Shown here: one piece after another, positions 4,457-7,477 of the stretch
Layout of the letters: every line of letters begins with the position of its first letter
Numbering within the stretch: the stretch's first letter is position 1
NCBI GenBank assembly: GCA_018060305.1
Contig: JAGOWF010000133.1
Coordinates: 1 to 7,477 of the forward strand
Length of the DNA stretch: 7,477 nucleotides
Source: Pyrinomonadaceae bacterium
GTDB taxonomy: Bacteria; Acidobacteriota; Blastocatellia; Pyrinomonadales; Pyrinomonadaceae
Reading direction: 5' to 3'
Notes under the pieces: model-generated
Database searches by the model: none
Told to the model about the DNA's origin: nothing
Seen by the model: the letters and a program-made list of their open reading frames with translations, nothing else
Position numbers and translations under genes: made by a program

Positions 4457-6424
4457 CTAGAATAACGTGAAAGTCACCAGCTTGCTGACCGAGAATCCGC
4501 CAACCGCCCTTAGATCCTTAACATACCAACGGCCATAGTAGGTCTGCCCGACCAGCGTCAGATTGTCAGGGATAGCAATACTCACCGAACCATAACCATT
4601 GAAAGCCCCGTAATCGGACAGCGTGATCGTATGATACGCGAATGAACCGCCGGCGGGGATGGTCGTTCCAATACCCGGATCGCTCGAACCGATCACGAGC
4701 GTTGCCTGTTCGCCGCCGCGACCGCCAGCCACCGCGACCGTAAAACTCGGATTACCGGCGTACGGTGGTTCGAGGGCTATCATCTCCGGAACCTTGAACT
4801 TTGATCCCGGCCGGCCGCGATCCGAAATGACCGGAACACGGTTTGTTTCGGTATAAAGAGTCGGACGGTCGAAGGGTGGCAGTTCGTTGGCAACGCGCGG
4901 GTCAGTCAGCGGCCGCTTGAGGAACGCCAGCAGGTCTGACTTTTCTCCCGCTGTCAGGTTCAGCGGCCTGATGAGATCACGGTCGATGTTCGGAGCATCA
5001 AAATCACCGCCGCGATTGTAAAACTCGACAACGTCTGTCAACGTAGCAAGGCCGCCCGTGTGCATATAAGCCCCACGAAGCTCGACATTCCTCAGGCCTG
5101 GTGTCTTGAAACGGCCGCGATCGCCCGGTTCACCCGTCACGGCGAATCGGCCCGGATCGTCCGTTCTGGGGCGCACACCAATATTATGGAAGTTGTGCTC
5201 TGTCAGGACGGGCCCGCCGTGACAGCCGCTGCAGTGTTGAGCAACGAACACATCCAGTCCGCGTGCCTCGTCTGCCGCCAGAGGCTCCAATTCCATCAGG
5301 TATCGGTCAAACGGCGCACGATCAGAGAACAGCGTTCGCTCATGCGTTCCGATCGCCATTGCTATTCGCGCAGGGGTCACATCAGGCGTTCCAAACGCCT
5401 CTTCGAATAGCTGCGGATAGGTTCGGCCGTCGATCCATGTTGCCAACGCGGTTGGGATATTCGTCGCAAGTGCAAGCGGCCGTGACGCCTCTATCTGCGC
5501 AGCCGCCTCGGTCCAGTTGCGATTCATGTGCCCCATTTCGGCAGCTGAGAGCGGTGGCCCCGTCGCCTGGCTCTCAAGCGAACCCCAGAAAGTGATCAGG
5601 ACATTGTTCGTCAACGGATCGCGGAACTGGTTACTCGCACGGCCATCCCAGAAGAGTCCCTGCGAGGCGAGGCCGACATTCAGATAACTCGGCGACTTTC
5701 GGCCCGTCACCTGCTCCCGCATTCCAAAAAGCGGGTTGACGCCGTAGGTGCCGTTGGCATAGTTCTGAGGCACACCCGGCGAACCAAAGATATCATCAAC
5801 TGTCCCGAAGAGGTTGTCAGGCCCCGGATTGCGCGATCGTTCGTGGTTAGCCACCGTCCTCGGATCAGAACCACCGGCGGACGGCCTGTGACATGTCCCG
5901 CATGCGACCGTGCGAGTGGACGATAGCTGCTCATCCCAAAAAAGCGCCTTGCCCAAATAGGCTTTTGCCGCGGTCACCGGATTCTCAGCCGGCTGAATAG
6001 GCGGGTCGAGCGGAGAGAACGCTCCCGGGAGCATGCCGCCCTGGCCCCGCGTTCCCTGATCAGGCGAACTAAATGGACTCGGCCCAGATCCATTCTCGGC
6101 CCGAACCCAATAGAAGTAGGTCTGAGCGACGGCCGCTCCCATATCGAAGAAATAATTAGCCTGGGTCGTGCCAACGTCAGTTGCGGTTGACGTATCGTTT
6201 ACTGTATTGCGAAAGATCCGATACAGGGTCGCGCCGCGCATCGTGTCCCAATTGACCCCGACCTTTGTCGAGTAGTCATTATCCGAAGCCCTAACGCTCG
6301 TCGGGGCAGTTGGGGACGTTCCGGCGGTAACACGCTGGCCGTCGAACGGGCCCTTTTGAGTAAGGTATGCACCACCCAAAAACGCAGTGAACAAAAGAAT
6401 AACTGCTCCCTTGATCCGCTTCAT
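4457..6424 (-). CDS. Di-heme cytochrome c peroxidase (CCP/MauG family) with N-terminal FN3 and C-terminal beta domain
   Basis: This exported 655-residue protein probably reduces hydrogen peroxide in the periplasm, or performs MauG-like oxidation of another protein. Residues 1-21 form a Lys/Arg-started hydrophobic segment; no clear cleavage site follows, so it may be a signal peptide or an N-terminal anchor. Residues 38-126 look like a fibronectin type III domain (APTSVRAS...YWVRAENGSG). The peroxidase core (about 133-513) has heme site 1 CGTCH (175-179), SPSYLNVGLASQGLFWDGRA (244-263) with a conserved Trp, EMGHM, and 'THERTLFSDRAPFDRYL'. It continues with heme site 2 CSGCH (398-402) and FKTPGLRNVELRGAYMHTGG with Met454, a likely axial ligand. 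Residues 550-655 form an additional beta-rich domain with 'LVGQTYYGRWYVKD'. The family core alone is about 300-350 residues, so this is a multidomain version. GGAG four bases before the ATG supports the start. Substrate and electron donor are unknown. Confidence 0.93.
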   Translation of the reverse strand: MKRIKGAVILLFTAFLGGAYLTQKGPFDGQRVTAGTSPTAPTSVRASDNDYSTKVGVNWDTMRGATLYRIFRNTVNDTSTATDVGTTQANYFFDMGAAVAQTYFYWVRAENGSGPSPFSSPDQGTRGQGGMLPGAFSPLDPPIQPAENPVTAAKAYLGKALFWDEQLSSTRTVACGTCHRPSAGGSDPRTVANHERSRNPGPDNLFGTVDDIFGSPGVPQNYANGTYGVNPLFGMREQVTGRKSPSYLNVGLASQGLFWDGRASNQFRDPLTNNVLITFWGSLESQATGPPLSAAEMGHMNRNWTEAAAQIEASRPLALATNIPTALATWIDGRTYPQLFEEAFGTPDVTPARIAMAIGTHERTLFSDRAPFDRYLMELEPLAADEARGLDVFVAQHCSGCHGGPVLTEHNFHNIGVRPRTDDPGRFAVTGEPGDRGRFKTPGLRNVELRGAYMHTGGLATLTDVVEFYNRGGDFDAPNIDRDLIRPLNLTAGEKSDLLAFLKRPLTDPRVANELPPFDRPTLYTETNRVPVISDRGRPGSKFKVPEMIALEPPYAGNPSFTVAVAGGRGGEQATLVIGSSDPGIGTTIPAGGSFAYHTITLSDYGAFNGYGSVSIAIPDNLTLVGQTYYGRWYVKDLRAVGGFSVSKLVTFTLF

Positions 6425-6428
6425 ATTT

Positions 6429-6432
6429 CTCC
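6429..6432 (-). promoter_or_regulatory. Ribosome binding site of the peroxidase gene
   Basis: GGAG, read on the minus strand, lies four bases before ATG 6424-6422. The spacing is short but the match is good, and it supports this ATG. Confidence 0.65.
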
Positions 6433-6478
6433 GAAAGTAACGCGATAGGATGCCCGTCGCCGCAATACGTAAAAAAGT

Positions 6479-6507
6479 ATGCTATCACCGAGAGTTGATG
6501 GCATCAA
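6479..6507 (-). promoter_or_regulatory. Possible promoter of the peroxidase gene
   Basis: On the minus strand TTGATG (6507-6502) is followed after 17 bp by TAGCAT (6484-6479), four of six matches in each hexamer. The leader would be roughly 48 nt. The -35 hexamer is one half of the palindrome TTGATG-G-CATCAA (6495-6507), which could be an operator. This is a weak consensus match. Confidence 0.3.
6495..6507. promoter_or_regulatory. Short palindrome TTGATG-G-CATCAA, possible operator
   Basis: A perfect six-base inverted repeat with a one-base centre lies between the divergent peroxidase and dacB genes and overlaps the proposed peroxidase -35. Position and symmetry suit a dimeric repressor site, but the pairing does not extend outward and no matching regulator is visible. 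The rest of 6425-6641 holds no structure I can name. Confidence 0.25.
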
Positions 6508-6641
6508 TTCGCCGTGGCATCCACAATAGCAAGAGGATATATCATTGCAGATACCGAAAAGATGACCTGTATCACAATCCAGAGAGCGGTTCGCGTGAGT
6601 TTTCGCATCAAAGCGATTCAGGTAAAATTTCCCAAGGCCAT

Positions 6642-7477
6642 ATGAAAATCTACTCGTCCAGATTCACGATATTGATGTCACTTCTGTTCGCCTGTGCTCT
6701 CACATTGAACGCACAGGTGACGCAGCGGCCGCGTGTAGCCGGCGCGTCGCCAACACCGACGCCTGCGCCGACCGCTAGTCCGGCGCCATCCTCGGCCCAG
6801 ACGCTTGAACAATTGCAGGCGAAGATCCGGCAGAGAATATACTCGCTCGACGTCCGGCGCGGCCGCATCGGCATCAAGATCGTGTCGCTCAATAGCGGCA
6901 AGGTCATATTCGAGAATGACTCGGAAAAATACTTCATGCCCGCGTCGAATATGAAGAATTTTACCGTAGCGGCCGGATTTGACCGGCTGGGGCCGGATTT
7001 CAAGTTCGTGACGAGTGTCTTTGCAGATGCGAGGCCGGACGAAGCGGGAACCATTAAGGGCGACCTCCGGATCGTCGGCCGTGGGGACGTTTCTGTCTCG
7101 ACAGCATTTTTTGGAAGCTCGGCGGGCGACCCCGAAACTTACTACAAGGGCATTGACCGCCTTGCAGATAAGATCGCGGATGCCGGTATCAAACGTATCG
7201 ACGGCAGTATCGTTGGTGATGAGAGCTATTTTAAGGGCTATTCCATACCGGTCACATGGGAGTGGGACGACCTGCAGTGGGATTATGGGGCAGAGATCTC
7301 TGCCCTGCCGATCAACGATAACGCCGTCGATATCACCGTCAGGCCCGGAGCGGTCGGTGGGCCGTGTCAGGTCAACATTTCGCCATCCAATGGCCTTTTT
7401 CAGATCGTCAATACATGCACGACGACTTCTTCGTCGCTCGCGCGAGATCTGACCGTCCACAAACGGCTCAGGCAGAA
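6642..7477 (+). CDS. dacB: D-alanyl-D-alanine carboxypeptidase/endopeptidase (PBP4, peptidase S13), 3'-truncated by window edge
   Basis: PBP4-type enzymes trim the terminal D-Ala and cut D-Ala-mDAP crosslinks of peptidoglycan in the periplasm. The frame is open for 278 codons to the window end. Residues 1-24 are a signal peptide (MKIYSSRFTILMSLLFACAL... ending LNA-Q). Residues 32-52 are a Pro/Thr/Ala/Ser-rich linker, not part of the catalytic fold. The domain begins with 'SLDVRRGRIGIKIVSLNSGKVIFENDSEKYFMPASNMKNFTVAAGFDRLGPDFKF'; PASNMK carries nucleophile Ser102 and Lys105 of the SxxK motif. Further family marks are 'IKGDLRIVGRGDVSVS', 'LADKIADAGIKRIDGSIVGDESYF', 'WEWDDLQWDYGAEISALPINDNAVDITVRPG'. 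The SxN and KTG motifs should lie beyond the window end. The start is chosen because it gives a complete signal peptide; AAGG four bases upstream is only a modest binding site, and I see no convincing promoter in 6425-6641 on this strand. Confidence 0.93.
   Translation, partial: MKIYSSRFTILMSLLFACALTLNAQVTQRPRVAGASPTPTPAPTASPAPSSAQTLEQLQAKIRQRIYSLDVRRGRIGIKIVSLNSGKVIFENDSEKYFMPASNMKNFTVAAGFDRLGPDFKFVTSVFADARPDEAGTIKGDLRIVGRGDVSVSTAFFGSSAGDPETYYKGIDRLADKIADAGIKRIDGSIVGDESYFKGYSIPVTWEWDDLQWDYGAEISALPINDNAVDITVRPGAVGGPCQVNISPSNGLFQIVNTCTTTSSSLARDLTVHKRLRQ

Noticed and set aside
3786..4470. Minus- and plus-strand open frames running from the nrdJ end into the repeat, with peptides such as 'LALKGRKVNVYGC'
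   Set aside because: These are translations of the nrdJ antisense strand and of the hairpin repeat. The 'ALKGR' word comes from the CCCTGAAGGGGCG hairpin, not from a protein family.
6600..6628. TAAAAT at 6623-6628 as a -10 for dacB
   Set aside because: The -35 position is poor and the start site would fall within about seven bases of the ATG. It is weaker than the ispA case, so it is not called.
6678..7460. A 260-codon minus-strand open frame opposite dacB, and a 145-codon plus-strand frame at 7015-7452
   Set aside because: Both overlap the dacB frame, which has a signal peptide, SxxK motif and PBP4 sequence. The other frames have Arg-rich, low-information translations.

Overview
The window reads as an ordinary chromosomal segment of a moderately GC-rich, Gram-negative-type bacterium that uses vitamin B12. 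It carries five protein genes, two of them cut by the window edges. The periplasmic di-heme peroxidase with appended FN3 and beta domains, the Pro/Thr-rich linker behind a signal peptide, and the 'ALKGR'-type hairpin repeat remind me of Acidobacteriota (Blastocatellia-like) or planctomycete-type genomes. This placement is an inference from protein style; there is no rRNA or marker gene to settle it.

Layout: (1) 1-867, minus: ispA, farnesyl diphosphate synthase, missing its last few codons. (2) 868-953: divergent intergenic region with a good minus-strand promoter almost on top of the ispA start. (3) 954-1433, plus: a small flavin reductase-family protein. (4) 1434-1656: control region of the next gene, with two NrdR-box-like sites spaced 32 bp apart, a TTGACA-17-GATACT promoter, a possible second extended -10 promoter and a clear ribosome binding site. 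(5) 1657-4167, plus: nrdJ, a B12-dependent class II ribonucleotide reductase with all catalytic residues and a C-terminal cysteine cluster. (6) 4168-4456: a region between convergent genes, almost filled by a 265-bp inverted-repeat element made of nested hairpins. (7) 4457-6424, minus: a secreted or anchored di-heme cytochrome c peroxidase (CCP/MauG) with an N-terminal FN3 domain and an extra C-terminal beta domain. (8) 6425-6641: divergent intergenic region. (9) 6642-7477, plus: dacB (PBP4-type D,D-carboxypeptidase/endopeptidase), cut at its 3' end.

The genes do not form one pathway. They cover isoprenoid precursor synthesis, flavin reduction, DNA precursor synthesis, periplasmic peroxide chemistry and peptidoglycan trimming. 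Each appears to have its own promoter region; no operon is visible inside the window.

The two signals most worth following are the paired NrdR-like boxes before nrdJ and the palindromic element at 4182-4446. In the latter, two central hairpins keep the same loop but have different, still paired stems. I found no convincing undescribed multi-gene system.
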